Part shown: positions 33,309-42,445 of the stretch, piece after piece | How positions within the stretch are numbered: the stretch's first letter is position 1 | Layout: every line of letters begins with the position of its first letter | Assembly: GCF_040655075.1 (NCBI RefSeq) | Contig: NZ_JBFAJC010000009.1 | Span: 1 to 64,000 of the forward strand | Direction: 5' to 3' | DNA from: Actinoallomurus sp040655075 | GTDB lineage: Bacteria > Actinomycetota > Actinomycetes > Streptosporangiales > Streptosporangiaceae | DNA: 64,000 nt | Notes under the pieces: model-generated | What the model saw: only the letters and a program-made list of their open reading frames with translations | Told to the model about the DNA's origin: nothing | The model's database searches: none | Position numbers and translations under genes: made by a program

Positions 33309-33971
33309 ATGGCTGCCATGGCCACCGACCCCGAGTTCCACGAACGCGCCGCCGCGCTGCCGGACCGCGAGGTGGACCCCGGCGGCGCGGAACGGCCGGG
33401 CCTGGAGGCCGCCATCGCCCGGCAGGTCCGGCAGTACCGCGTCGCGGCCGGCCTGTCGGTGGCCGAGATGGCGGCCCAGGTCGGCATCTCCAAGGCCATG
33501 CTCTCGAAGATCGAGAACGCCCAGACCTCGTGCAGCCTCACCACGCTCGGACGCCTGGCCGCGGGGCTCGACGTGCCCGTCACCGCCCTGTTCCGTGGCG
33601 TGGACGACGAGCGCGAGGCCGTCTACGTGGAGGCGGGCCACGGTGCCCGGATCGTCCGCCGGGGCAGCCGCGTCGGCCATGTCTACGAGTTGCTCGGCGC
33701 CCTGCGCGGCCCGCACAAGCGCATGGAGGCGGTGCTGGTCACGCTGACCGAGTCGAGCGAGGTCTTCCCGCTCTTCCAGCATCCGGGCACCGAACTGCTC
33801 TACATGCTCGAGGGCGTCATGGTCTACGGCCACGGTGAGGCCCGGTACACGCTGCGACCGGGCGACGCCCTTCAGTTCGACGGTGAGGGCGTGCACGGCC
33901 CGGACGAACTCGTCGAGTTGCCGATCCGCTTCCTGTCCGTCACGGCCTACGGCGACCGCATCCCCGCCTGA
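33309..33971 (+). CDS. XRE family regulator with C-terminal cupin sensor
   Basis: A 220-residue regulator: a helix-turn-helix (ARQVRQYRVAAGLSVAEMAA, then QVGISKAMLSKIENAQTSCS) and a C-terminal cupin domain (PLFQHPGTELLYMLEGVMVY, then RPGDALQFDGEGVHGPDEL) that would bind the effector. It is the last gene of the glnT-glx-oxidase operon. ATG 33309 or 33318 (MATDPEF) are both possible; neither has a strong ribosome site. Matching palindromes lie before glnT and before this gene. Confidence 0.87.
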   Translation: MAAMATDPEFHERAAALPDREVDPGGAERPGLEAAIARQVRQYRVAAGLSVAEMAAQVGISKAMLSKIENAQTSCSLTTLGRLAAGLDVPVTALFRGVDDEREAVYVEAGHGARIVRRGSRVGHVYELLGALRGPHKRMEAVLVTLTESSEVFPLFQHPGTELLYMLEGVMVYGHGEARYTLRPGDALQFDGEGVHGPDELVELPIRFLSVTAYGDRIPA

Positions 33972-34149
33972 CCCACCTCGCCGCCGGCGGGAAGTGACCC
34001 ACGTCATACCAGGACCCCGATGACGCTTATCGTCGACGCTCTGATCTGACGGGCTGACGTCGCTCGGATTTCCGAATCATCGAGTGGAATGCCGACGCGG
34101 ATCGCTACTGTGCGTACATGCTTGGTCGCGTGTCGCCCGGTCGTGTCGC

Positions 34150-34884
34150 ATGAGTAGCCGTAAGCTTCCGCGGGCCGACGTCGACGAACTCGCCGAGCGC
34201 CTCATCGCCGCCGGCGTCCGGATCATCGCCGAGCCCGGCCCCCTGAACACCCCCGGCGGCGGGTACGGACTGCGGTTCTTCGACATCGACGGTCGCGTCG
34301 TCGAGGTGTCCGCCGACGTCGCCACCCGTGGGCATCGCAGGCTGGAAGAGCGCGAGGCGATCCCGGTACGCCTCTCGCACTGCGTCGTGAACTCCCCGGA
34401 CCCGGCCCTGCTCCGTGCGTTCTACGAACGCCACCTCGGGTTCCGGCTGTCCGACACGCTGTACAGCACGCACATGGGCGACCTCATGTACTTCCTGCGA
34501 TGCAGCCCGCTGCACCACAGCTTCGCCATCGCGCGCGGCCCGCACGCCTCCCTGCACCACGCGTCGTTCGAGATGCGCGGCGTCGAGGAGTACATGCGAG
34601 GCACGGGCCGGGCCCTGCGCGCCGGGACCCGGCTCACCTGGGGACCGGGGCGGCACCTCGCCGACGACAACACCTTCTCCTACTTCCACGACCCGCACGG
34701 CAACACGGTCGAGTACACGACCGAGCTCGCCGTGCTCGAGGAGGACACCTGGCATCTGGGTCTGCACGACGTCGACGACCCGCTGACGCAGGACCAGTGG
34801 GGCACCGCCGCCCCGATGAGCGAAGTGGTCGCCAAGGAGCAGTTCAACGACCCGGACGTGCTGTTCACCGCACCGCCGGTGTGA
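34150..34884 (+). CDS. type I extradiol dioxygenase (VOC family), N-terminally truncated
   Basis: The 244 residues cover the second half of domain 1 and the whole catalytic domain of a 2,3-dihydroxybiphenyl dioxygenase-like protein. Metal ligands fit His (VRLSHCVVNS), His (SLHHASFEM) and Glu (NTVEYTTEL). TPGGGYGLRFFDIDGR and RHLGFRLSDTLYS are further signatures. Complete relatives have about 65 more residues at the start (first VOC half-domain); here the match begins abruptly at about 34165. The catalytic module is intact, but folding without the missing strands is doubtful. I list it as a gene that may be a pseudogene. Upstream 33972-34149 shows nothing coding. Confidence 0.65.
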   Translation: MSSRKLPRADVDELAERLIAAGVRIIAEPGPLNTPGGGYGLRFFDIDGRVVEVSADVATRGHRRLEEREAIPVRLSHCVVNSPDPALLRAFYERHLGFRLSDTLYSTHMGDLMYFLRCSPLHHSFAIARGPHASLHHASFEMRGVEEYMRGTGRALRAGTRLTWGPGRHLADDNTFSYFHDPHGNTVEYTTELAVLEEDTWHLGLHDVDDPLTQDQWGTAAPMSEVVAKEQFNDPDVLFTAPPV

Positions 34885-34967
34885 CGAGAAGGAACCTCCT
34901 CGCGGGGCCCGCCAGGGAGGGAGCGGACCCCGCGAGGATCGGACACGGACGGACCAGGGAGACCGCG

Positions 34968-36551
34968 TCAGGTGGCCGCCGTCGCCCCGGCCGTCGGCAT
35001 CTCGCCCGCCTCGGCGTGTTGTTCGCGACCGTGCAGCGCGAGCAGCGCCAGCAGGCAGGAGACCAGCGCCGCCGCGCCGCAGACGACATAGCCGATCGCG
35101 TAGCCGTGGCCCAGGGCGTCCAGGGCGATGGGTGCGGCGCCGCCCGGCGGCGAGGAGGGCGGGACGGAGTTCACGGCGAGCGGGCCGCCTTCGGCGGCGA
35201 CGTGCCCGGCGGCGGCCTTGACCTGCGGGCTCAGCGACGCGCCGGCCAGCCCGGTGGTGAACTGCGAGGCCGCCCGGCTGAGCGCGACCGCGCCGATCAC
35301 CGCCGGGCCGAGCGTGAAGCCGAAGTCGCGCAGGAGGCTCGTCGCGGCGCTGGCCATGCCGGCGTAGTGGATCGGCACCGTGTTGACGGCGGTGGCGGTG
35401 ATGGAGGAGACGGTCAGTGCGAATCCGACGCCGACGAGGCCGAGCGGGAGCACCAGGGAGGTCAGCGCCCGGTCGGAGACCGGCAGCGCCGCCGCGAGGA
35501 AGTCGCCGGCGGCCATCAGCGCCAGGCCGACCGTGAGGATCCAGCGGCCGGCCATCCGCTCCAGCAGCCGGGACGTGACGGGGAGCAGGACCAGCGCCAG
35601 GCCGTTCAGCAGCAGGAACGCGACCGACGAGCGCAGCGGGCTCTGGTGCTGGATCGGGCCGAGCCGGATGCTCGTCGCGTACGCCGTGCCGAGGAAGCTG
35701 AACATGCCGACCACGGCGACGAACGACGCGATCGCGAACGCCCGGTTGGTGAACAGCTCCAGACGCAGCAGTGGGGAGCGGGCCCGGCGCTCGGCCACGA
35801 TGAACAGCACGACGAAGACCGCCGCGATGGCGAACGCCGTGATCACCGGCGCGGAGCCCCAGCCGTCGGTCGGTCCCTGGATGACCGCGTACAGCAGCGC
35901 GAACAGGCCGATGCCGATGGTGACCTGGCCGCCCAGGTCGAGCGAGCGTCCTTCCGGTGCGCTGGAGTCGGCGGCCAGCAGGAGGCTGACCAGGGTGCTG
36001 ACGACGGCGATCAGCGTGACGACCACGAACGCCCACCGCCAGGAGCCGTAGTTCCCGGTGATGCCGCCGAGCACCGGCGCGATGAATCCGCCGGTGGACA
36101 GGGACGCCGCCCACGTCGCGATCGCGCGGGACCGGGCCTGGTGCGTGCGGGTCCCGGCGGCCACCATCGCCAGCGAGGTCGGGAACAGCGCGGCCGCGCC
36201 GAGGCCGGCGATCGCCTGACCCGCCCAGAGCAGGTGGACGCCGTGGCTCGCGGCGGCGACCATCTCACCGAGGACGATCAGCGCCGAGCCGCCGACCAGC
36301 AGCCGCTTGCGGCCGAAGAGGTCGCCGAGCACGCCGAACGTCAGCTCGAGCACGGAGACGGGCAGCAGGAAAGCGTCGGAGATCCAGGTGAGCTGCGAAC
36401 CGATCGGGTGCAGGTCCTCCTGGAACAGGCCGTTTAGGGTGGCCGGGATGGCGAGGGAGATCTGGGCGAGGCAGACGGCGAGGCAGCCCGCGATGAGTGT
36501 GCCGAGGGGGAGCCTGGCCGGCCCCGGGTCGGAGTGTTCGCTCTGCGACAT
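34968..36551 (-). CDS. MFS transporter, DHA2 (EmrB/QacA-like) family
   Basis: A 527-residue proton-driven exporter with 13-14 hydrophobic helices. GVLGDLFGRKRLLVGG carries the conserved loop 2-3 motif and GGFIAPVLGGITGNYGSWRW the antiporter motif C and following segment. An extended loop with PPSSPPGG occurs between the last helices. Substrates of relatives are drugs, dyes or metabolites. It starts at ATG 36551 with GGAACC upstream. No regulator of the TetR or MarR type is adjacent, so its role is open. Confidence 0.86.
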   Translation of the reverse strand: MSQSEHSDPGPARLPLGTLIAGCLAVCLAQISLAIPATLNGLFQEDLHPIGSQLTWISDAFLLPVSVLELTFGVLGDLFGRKRLLVGGSALIVLGEMVAAASHGVHLLWAGQAIAGLGAAALFPTSLAMVAAGTRTHQARSRAIATWAASLSTGGFIAPVLGGITGNYGSWRWAFVVVTLIAVVSTLVSLLLAADSSAPEGRSLDLGGQVTIGIGLFALLYAVIQGPTDGWGSAPVITAFAIAAVFVVLFIVAERRARSPLLRLELFTNRAFAIASFVAVVGMFSFLGTAYATSIRLGPIQHQSPLRSSVAFLLLNGLALVLLPVTSRLLERMAGRWILTVGLALMAAGDFLAAALPVSDRALTSLVLPLGLVGVGFALTVSSITATAVNTVPIHYAGMASAATSLLRDFGFTLGPAVIGAVALSRAASQFTTGLAGASLSPQVKAAAGHVAAEGGPLAVNSVPPSSPPGGAAPIALDALGHGYAIGYVVCGAAALVSCLLALLALHGREQHAEAGEMPTAGATAAT

Positions 36552-36756
36552 GAGGGTTCCTGGGAGAAGATGCGGTGGGACGGGCTCCCGGTCCGGCGGC
36601 GGTCCGCCCGGCCGGGAAAGGGGCGGCTCGGCGGCCGCCGACGAGATGGCGGGTCGGGCGGCGGATCGGCCGCCGCGGACGAGATGGGTCGGCCCGGAGG
36701 CAGCGCACCCGGGGCGCACGTGCCACGGACGCCGACGGGACGGTCGGGTCGGAGGC

Positions 36757-38118
36757 TCAGCGGTCGCGGGCGCCGACGAGCCGGCCGGGGCGGTAGGGGA
36801 CGAAGGCGGCGCCGCCGAGGTTCAGCGTCAGCGCGGCGCGCTGCAGGGCTGCGGGTTCGGCGGCGTCGTCCCAGCGTCCGGTGGCGACGCGATGGTCGAT
36901 CGCGTGCACGCCCGCCACCATCTCGGCGGTGGTGAACGCGCAGTGGCCCTGACGGGCGATGTACGCCTGGCGGAGCCGGGCGCCGTCGCCGGCCGCCCGG
37001 ACCCGTGCGGCGAAGGCCGCCTCCTGCTCGACGGGGACCAGCTGGTCGGCGGTGGTGTGCAGGTCGAGCAGCGGCACCGCCAGGCCCTGGCCCGCGGTGG
37101 AGGTGGCCTGGAGCGTGCGCCGAGCCCGCGGGTCGGCGTGCTGGTGCGCGCTCCGGGTCAGCGTCGTCAGGTCGGCGCGCAGGTCCAGGCCGGCGGTCCG
37201 GTAGAGGGCCCGCACCTCGGTGGCGTGCTCGGACCGGCGCAACAGCGCGGCGTAGTCGACACCGGCGTTGAACGACGTGTTGCCGCTCGCCGACTGTTCG
37301 ATCGACCAGCGGCCGTTCTCGATGAACGCGAGCAGCCCCTGGCTTATCCAGGCGTACTGCTGCGCCTCCTGGCCCTCGGCGTCGCCGGCGGCCGGCGGGT
37401 TCTGGCCCGGGGCCCAGTCGGTCTGGTTGAGGTACGCGGCGGCGAGCGCGATCCGGGCCCGCCCGGCGGGAGTCGCCTGCGCGGCGGTGACGGCCGCGGT
37501 CAGCCGCTGCGCGGTCGCGGCGGCCGCTCCGGCGTCGGCGAACCCGCTGAGCGGGACGTCCTGGCCGGGCAGCAGCAGGGACGCGATGGCGTACTCGGCG
37601 TCGTACTGGTAGTCGTCCAGGTCGACGCCGCCGGCCACCAGGCCGCACAGGCCGAGGGCGCCGTCCACGCGACCGGCCCCGTCGCGGGCGATACGGGCGT
37701 TGACCAGCCCGCCCATCGACTCGCCGACCGACAGGATCCGGGCGGGCCGCGCGACCGTACGCGCGAAGGCGTCCAGAGTGGCGAACTGGTCGCGTTCGGC
37801 GCTGTTCAGCGCCCACCAGGAGCCGTGCGGATCGTACGAGGAGCCGGCGAGCGCGTAGCCCTCGGAGAGGAGGGCCGTGCGGGCGCCGTCGGAGGGCGCG
37901 TCCTGTGCCGTCGTCGGCCCGTAGCCGTGGCTGAACAGCAGGAGCGTGCCGTTCCAACTGGCGGGCAGGTCGGCGACCCAGGTGGCGCCGTCGGCGAGCG
38001 TGCCGCCGAGGTGGGACGGGGCGGTGGCCGGGGCGGCGGAGGCGGCTCCGGTCAGGGCGGCCGCACCGAGGGCGAGAGCGGCGGTGACGGCGGGGATGCG
38101 GAGGGGGCGTCGAGGCAC
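36757..38118 (-). CDS. secreted alpha/beta hydrolase
   Basis: A 453-residue exported hydrolase. A signal peptide covers the first 30 residues (basic PRRPLR, long Ala/Leu core, AASA end). The mature protein has LLLFSHGYGP, the nucleophile elbow SVGESMGG, an acid at LDLHTTADQLVP and a histidine in RQGHCAFTTAEM, the order expected for the fold. GTG 38118 has GGAG seven bases upstream and gives the proper signal peptide. A sigma70-type promoter lies 59-88 bp upstream. The substrate is unknown; an esterase or lipase-like role is likely. Confidence 0.8.
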   Translation of the reverse strand: MPRRPLRIPAVTAALALGAAALTGAASAAPATAPSHLGGTLADGATWVADLPASWNGTLLLFSHGYGPTTAQDAPSDGARTALLSEGYALAGSSYDPHGSWWALNSAERDQFATLDAFARTVARPARILSVGESMGGLVNARIARDGAGRVDGALGLCGLVAGGVDLDDYQYDAEYAIASLLLPGQDVPLSGFADAGAAAATAQRLTAAVTAAQATPAGRARIALAAAYLNQTDWAPGQNPPAAGDAEGQEAQQYAWISQGLLAFIENGRWSIEQSASGNTSFNAGVDYAALLRRSEHATEVRALYRTAGLDLRADLTTLTRSAHQHADPRARRTLQATSTAGQGLAVPLLDLHTTADQLVPVEQEAAFAARVRAAGDGARLRQAYIARQGHCAFTTAEMVAGVHAIDHRVATGRWDDAAEPAALQRAALTLNLGGAAFVPYRPGRLVGARDR

Positions 38119-38176
38119 GGAAGCGCTCCGTTCTCGGGAGAGATGTGTGTTCTGGGACACACGGAGGAACGGCACG

Positions 38177-38206
38177 AATGTATGGCTGTTTTTTCACCGT
38201 CGTCAA
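38177..38206 (-). promoter_or_regulatory. sigma70-type promoter of the secreted hydrolase gene
   Basis: On the minus strand TTGACG (38206-38201) and TACATT (38182-38177) are 18 bp apart. The spacer contains an A6 run, notable in this GC-rich region. The -10 lies 58 bp before the GTG start. Confidence 0.5.
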
Positions 38207-38361
38207 GACTGTGCCGAATATCGTGGAAGCCGTCCGCCGCTCAGCGGGCCGGACGGCCCCGCACGCGCCCGCGACAGGCCGCGGACGCGGACGTGTCGCA
38301 GACGGTCATCCCGGCGGCGCGTCGCGGGATGAGCGTCACACGCCGAGGACCGGGACGGGTG

Positions 38362-39318
38362 TCAGAGGTCGAGGACCAGGCGGGGCCCGCACGACCGGGA
38401 GACGCAGATCATCATCGTCTCGCCACCCGCGCGCTCCTCATCGGTGAGCACCGAGTCGCGGTGGTCGGGCTCACCCTCCAGCACGTCCGTCTCGCAGGTC
38501 CCGCACGTGCCCTCGGTGCAGGAGTAGAGGACCTCCACCCCGGCGGACCGGACGACGTCCAGGACACTCCGGTCCGGCGGCACGGTCAGCGTCCGCCCGG
38601 ATCGGGCCAGCTCCACTTCGAACGAGGACGTCTCCGCCGGAGCGGTCTCCTCCTTCGGCCGGAACCGCTCGACCTGAAGGACGCCCGGCGGCCATCCCGC
38701 GCGGCACCGCTCCTCGACGGCGGCAAGCAGTGGTTCGGGGCCGCAGCAGTACACCAGGGTGCGGTCGTCGGGGTCGGCCAGGAAGGCGTCCAGGTCCAGC
38801 AGCCCCGTCTCGTCCTGCGGCCGTACGCTCACCGCGTCGCCATGGACGGTGAGCTCGTCGAGGAAGGCCATTGACGCGCGCGTGCGGCCGCCGTACAGCA
38901 GCCGCCATCGGACGCCGGCCCGCTCGGCGGCCGCCACCATCGGCAGCAGCGGTGTGATCCCGATCCCGCCCGCGACGAACAGGTAGCGGTCGGCGGGCCG
39001 CAGGGCGAAGTTGTTCCGCGGGCCGCGCACCGGCAGCCGGGAGCCCTCGACGAGCCGGTCGTGGACGTACGCGGAGCCGCCGCGGCCGGCCGGCTCACGG
39101 AGCACGGCGATCCGCCAGGCCGTACGGTCCGCCGGTGATCCGCACAGGGAGTACTGCCGGACGAGGCCGTCGGCCAGGAGCAGGTCGATGTGCGCGCCGG
39201 GCTCCCAGGCGGGCAGTGGTCCGCCGTCCGGCCGGCGGAGCGTCAGGCGGACCACGCCGTCGGCGGCCTGGTCTCGCCCGGCGACGACCACCTCGGTGTC
39301 GTCTCCGGCGTTGTTCAC
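38362..39318 (-). CDS. PDR/VanB-type ferredoxin reductase (oxygenase reductase)
   Basis: A 318-residue three-domain reductase. The FMN-binding barrel has RQYSLCG, the NAD domain has VAGGIGITPLLPM and YCCGPEPLL, and the C-terminal plant-type ferredoxin domain has CTEGTCGTC plus a distal cysteine (MICVSRS) for a 2Fe-2S cluster. Such proteins pass electrons from NAD(P)H to a Rieske oxygenase; the oxygenase gene is two genes upstream in the same operon. The domain order is that of phthalate dioxygenase reductase and VanB. Confidence 0.9.
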   Translation of the reverse strand: MNNAGDDTEVVVAGRDQAADGVVRLTLRRPDGGPLPAWEPGAHIDLLLADGLVRQYSLCGSPADRTAWRIAVLREPAGRGGSAYVHDRLVEGSRLPVRGPRNNFALRPADRYLFVAGGIGITPLLPMVAAAERAGVRWRLLYGGRTRASMAFLDELTVHGDAVSVRPQDETGLLDLDAFLADPDDRTLVYCCGPEPLLAAVEERCRAGWPPGVLQVERFRPKEETAPAETSSFEVELARSGRTLTVPPDRSVLDVVRSAGVEVLYSCTEGTCGTCETDVLEGEPDHRDSVLTDEERAGGETMMICVSRSCGPRLVLDL

Positions 39319-39333
39319 GGCATGCGTCCCTTC

Positions 39334-39552
39334 TCAGCCGGTCGCCGCGCCGGCGGTGAGCGAGGGGTCTCCGGGGGGCTCGGCCGCGGTCGGCGGACGG
39401 TGTCCGGTGGGGTGTGCGAGCAGCCAGTCCCACAGCTCGATGGGATCCTGGGCGGTGTGCTCGGCGCCGCAGTGGCAGGTGCCCAGCAGGGTGTCGGAGC
39501 CGGGCAGCCAGCGCACGCGGTAGACGGGCCCGGACGGCCGCGGGCCGTTCAT
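39334..39552 (-). CDS. small Cys/His protein of the Rieske operon
   Basis: A 72-residue protein that starts ATG 39552, overlapping the Rieske oxygenase stop by four bases, and ends 15 bp before the reductase gene. The core (YRVRWLPGSDTLLGTCHCGA, then EH, and a WDWLLAHP helix) has one CHC motif and two other histidines that could bind a metal, but no complete zinc ribbon. I do not recognise a named family. Its conserved-looking core and coupled position suggest an accessory role in the oxygenase system. Confidence 0.65.
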   Translation of the reverse strand: MNGPRPSGPVYRVRWLPGSDTLLGTCHCGAEHTAQDPIELWDWLLAHPTGHRPPTAAEPPGDPSLTAGAATG

Positions 39553-40604
39553 CGCGCGACGGCCCCGGCCGGGGCCTCCTCGCCGGCGGCGAGGCGCGCC
39601 AGGATCCGGCGGGCCGCCAGGCCGCCGGTGTCGATGTTGATGCTGAGCTCCTGGTAGCCGTCGGGCTCGGCGGCGATGACCTTCTCGAGCGTGTTCAGCG
39701 CCTCGACGTCCTGGAGCACCACCGTGCGGTTGGAATCGCGCAGGAAGGCGCTGACCTCCTCGTCGTCGCGGGCGAAGTCGCGGGCGACGGCCCAGAAGTC
39801 GTACGTGCTGTGCTCGGTCGACGGGGTGATGGCGTAGACGATCTCGACGTGGAAGGCGCCGCTGTCGTCGCCGTCCGGTCCCGGCGTGACACCGGTGGGC
39901 GCGACCCGGCTGTGCAGGACGTACAGGCAGGGCGCGTGGTATTCGATGTCCTGGAACCGGTCGATCCGGCCCTCGACACCGGTGGAGCGGGAGTAGAACG
40001 GCGGGCACTCGGCGCCGTGCATGTGCCGGCCGACCCGGACGATCCCGGCCGCCTCGTCGACCTCGGTGGTGATCGGCGTCTCGGCGACCTCGGGGGTGCC
40101 GATGTAGCCGCCGTGCAGGTACGTCTCGTGGGACAGGTCGAGGAGGTTGTCGACCAGCAGGCCGTACCGGGCGTTCAAGGGTTCCATCCCGCACACCGTC
40201 GTCCACTCCGGGTCGGCCAGCCAGGGCGCCCGGGGGATGCCCGCCGGGTCGGCGAGCGAGCCGTCGCCGATCCAGACCCACACGAAGGAGTCCTGCTCGA
40301 CGACGGGGTAGGAGGGCACCCGGGCGGTGCGGGGAACTCGCCTCTGACCCGGGACGGAGACGCAGCCGCCGTCCGGTGCGTACGTGAAGCCATGGTAGCC
40401 GCAGACGATCCGGTCGCCGTCCAGCCGGCTCTCCGACAGGGGGAACCTCCGGTGCACGCACCGGTCGGCGAGCGCCACGACGTCGCCGGCCTCGGTGCGG
40501 TAGAGCACCAGCGGTTCGTCGAGCACCGTCCTCGCCAGCAGGTCACGGCCGACCTCCCGGCCGTACGCGGCGACGTACCACTGATTTCTCGCGAAAGACG
40601 TCAT
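39549..40604 (-). CDS. Rieske aromatic ring-hydroxylating/demethylating oxygenase (VanA-like)
   Basis: A 351-residue oxygenase. Rieske ligands are Cys49, His51 (CVHRRFPL), Cys68 and His71 (CGYHGFTY). The mononuclear iron site is His159 and His164 within DNLLDLSHETYLHGG, with an Asp near residue 300. The short length and N-terminus (FARNQWYVAAY) fit the vanillate O-demethylase/toluate-like single-component-oxygenase group. With the PDR reductase it should demethylate or hydroxylate an aromatic or related acid. GAGGGG lies three bases before the ATG. Confidence 0.9.
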   Translation of the reverse strand: MTSFARNQWYVAAYGREVGRDLLARTVLDEPLVLYRTEAGDVVALADRCVHRRFPLSESRLDGDRIVCGYHGFTYAPDGGCVSVPGQRRVPRTARVPSYPVVEQDSFVWVWIGDGSLADPAGIPRAPWLADPEWTTVCGMEPLNARYGLLVDNLLDLSHETYLHGGYIGTPEVAETPITTEVDEAAGIVRVGRHMHGAECPPFYSRSTGVEGRIDRFQDIEYHAPCLYVLHSRVAPTGVTPGPDGDDSGAFHVEIVYAITPSTEHSTYDFWAVARDFARDDEEVSAFLRDSNRTVVLQDVEALNTLEKVIAAEPDGYQELSINIDTGGLAARRILARLAAGEEAPAGAVAR

Positions 40605-40670
40605 CGGCCCCTCTTTTCGCAGGTGGAGGTGGCCTCAGCGTCACGCTCAAAGAGCCGTGGCCGCCATGCC

Positions 40671-40689
40671 CCTTCCATCTGGTGAAAGG
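40671..40689. promoter_or_regulatory. imperfect palindrome upstream of the Rieske operon
   Basis: CCTTCCATCTGGTGAAAGG pairs seven of nine positions in each arm. It lies 67 bp upstream of the oxygenase start. Its form is like operators of IclR- or GntR-type regulators, but no direct link can be shown. The evidence is weak. Confidence 0.25.
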
Positions 40690-40713
40690 ACAACTCGAGG
40701 ATGACCGCTCTTC

Positions 40714-42278
40714 CTACCTTTCGGACGGCATCACCCGACTTCGGAGTGTGTCTCTTCGGGCACCGAAGTCGGCCGCGACCGCGCCTAGTGCCGCGTCAAC
40801 CAACGTTGTTCGTCTTATCGACGGTGTTAGTTGATCCTCGCCTTTGGGACGAGCGACTCCCCACGAGGGTGGGGCGGGCCGCGGCCGGCCAATGGACCCA
40901 GCGATGGCGCCGTGATGGGGGCGTCGTCTCGGATCACGCCGGGCTGGTCCGGTACCGGGGAGGTGCCGTCCGGCTCGACGGTGCGTGATCACCACCGGAA
41001 ACCGATTCGTGTTGGTGGTGATGGGTCCGCCCGGTCCACGCCGGGCGATGTTGGCGCCGCCGACCACGTCGCGGTGCCCACTGAAACCACAATGCATACA
41101 GGTGAAGGTCCGGCCTTTGGGTTTGGGAACACGCCGGTCGCAGGCCGGGCAGGTCGAGGAGGTGCCGCGTTCATCGACGAGTACGACGCGGATCCCGGCC
41201 CGTTCGGCCTTGTCCTTCAGGCAGCGGATCAGGTAGCCGACACGCCAATCATTGACGCGTTTGTTGTGCCGCCGCCCGGCCTTCAACTCCAGCACGCCTC
41301 GCGGGTCACCGACCACCAGCGTCCCGACCCGGCGCTTTACCGCCCAGTCGACGACGGTCTTGGCGGCCTCATGCTGGGCCTGCTTGACGCGGCGCTTGTG
41401 TCGGCCCTCGAGTTTCCGCTGGCGGGCCCGATATTTCCGCCACCGGCGCGAACCCGCCTGACCCGGTTTCGGGGCTCGCGTTGCCACGGTCCGGCGACGG
41501 TGTTTGGTGTCTTTGAGGTGCAGATGGGCCTCAGCTCGGATCGCCCGCCCCGACACGATGAGGCCTTCCCCGTCCGGTCCGGCCACCGCGAACGGATGGA
41601 TCACCCCTGGATCTACTCCCGCCACCCGGTCCGGATCCGGCTCAGATCCAGGCGGGTAGGTAGCGACGGGTACTTCGGCGGTCACCTCGACGAACAATCG
41701 GCGGCCTTCGTTGAGCAGGGTGACCGACCGGACGTGCTGGACCGGGTAGGGAACCTCCCGGTCCAGCCGTACCGACAACGGCGCGCACCCGCGACTGACC
41801 GGAAGTCGTAACCGCTGATCTCCAGGGTGAACGTGCCGTGGTAGTAGCGGACCGGCATCAACCGGCGTTTGCGGCGCGGGAACCGGACCGAGGCGTCCCC
41901 GTCCTTGCGGCGTTTGGCGGTGGCGAACCAGGCGTCACTGTACCGGCGCGGCACCGAGCGAGCCCCAATGGTGTCCAGCTCACCGAACGTGCCCGGGCCG
42001 GCCGCCGACAACTCCCGGCACAACGCCTGATACGACACGACGGTGGGCAGGCCGCGCCGGCGCCGCCACCGGTTCATGTCCAGTGCGCACGCCCACACGT
42101 CCCCGGCCGAGGCCAGCAGCCTGAAACACCGCTCCCGCTGGGCGGGCGTGAGGCGCAGGCCGACCCGGGCGGTGCGCAGCACCACCCGGGGAGCATCCGG
42201 ATCAACACGTCGAGGCACGAGGTGATTACAGCAGGTGGCTACGACAGAATCTGGACGGTCGGTGACCCCAGACATCAA
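40714..42278 (-). pseudogene. tnpB: frameshifted TnpB of a second (IS607-like) element
   Basis: The N-terminal part (VGLRLTPAQRERCFRLLASA, DVWACALDMN, YSDAWFATAKR) and the catalytic part (RVAGVDPGVIHPFAV, GDPRGVLELKAGRRHN, DERGTSSTCPACDRRV, HCGFSGHRDVVGGANIARR) lie in different frames. The break is at about 41770-41815; a single-base shift restores LPVSRGCAPLSVRLDREVPY. RuvC residues and zinc cysteines are still present in the second part. The SSTCPACDRRVPKPKGRTF pattern points to the IS607-associated TnpB lineage, different from the first element. No serine-recombinase tnpA is found. The gene is probably inactive unless frameshifting occurs. Confidence 0.8.
40735..40772. repeat. 10-bp perfect inverted repeat at the right side of the second TnpB element
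   Basis: CCGACTTCGG (40735-40744) and its complement (40763-40772) flank an 18-nt loop. The hairpin lies between the Rieske operon start and the end of the tnpB reading frame. It could be part of the element's right end or a terminator that insulates the operon. Confidence 0.4.
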
Positions 42279-42337
42279 AGCGGCCCGGATAGATCACCGC
42301 CGCCGTCTCGTTACACGAACGTGGTTCTGGACACGGC

Positions 42338-42433
42338 TCCCACGTCAGCCGCATCCTCACGAAGATCGGCGTCCGCGACCGGGTCCAGGCGGTGATCTTC
42401 GCCTACGACACCGGCCTGGTCCGGCCAGCCTGA
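42338..42433 (+). pseudogene. C-terminal remnant of a LuxR/NarL-type response regulator
   Basis: The frame reads SHVSRILTKIGVRDRVQAVI and then FAYDTGLVRPA before TGA (42431-42433), the exact style of the last helix-turn-helix portion of actinobacterial NarL-type response regulators. The receiver domain and the first helices are missing, and the upstream sequence belongs to the tnpB element. The other half was not found at the element's other side, so a deletion accompanied or followed the insertion. Confidence 0.6.
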
Positions 42434-42445
42434 GCAGGCGTTGGC

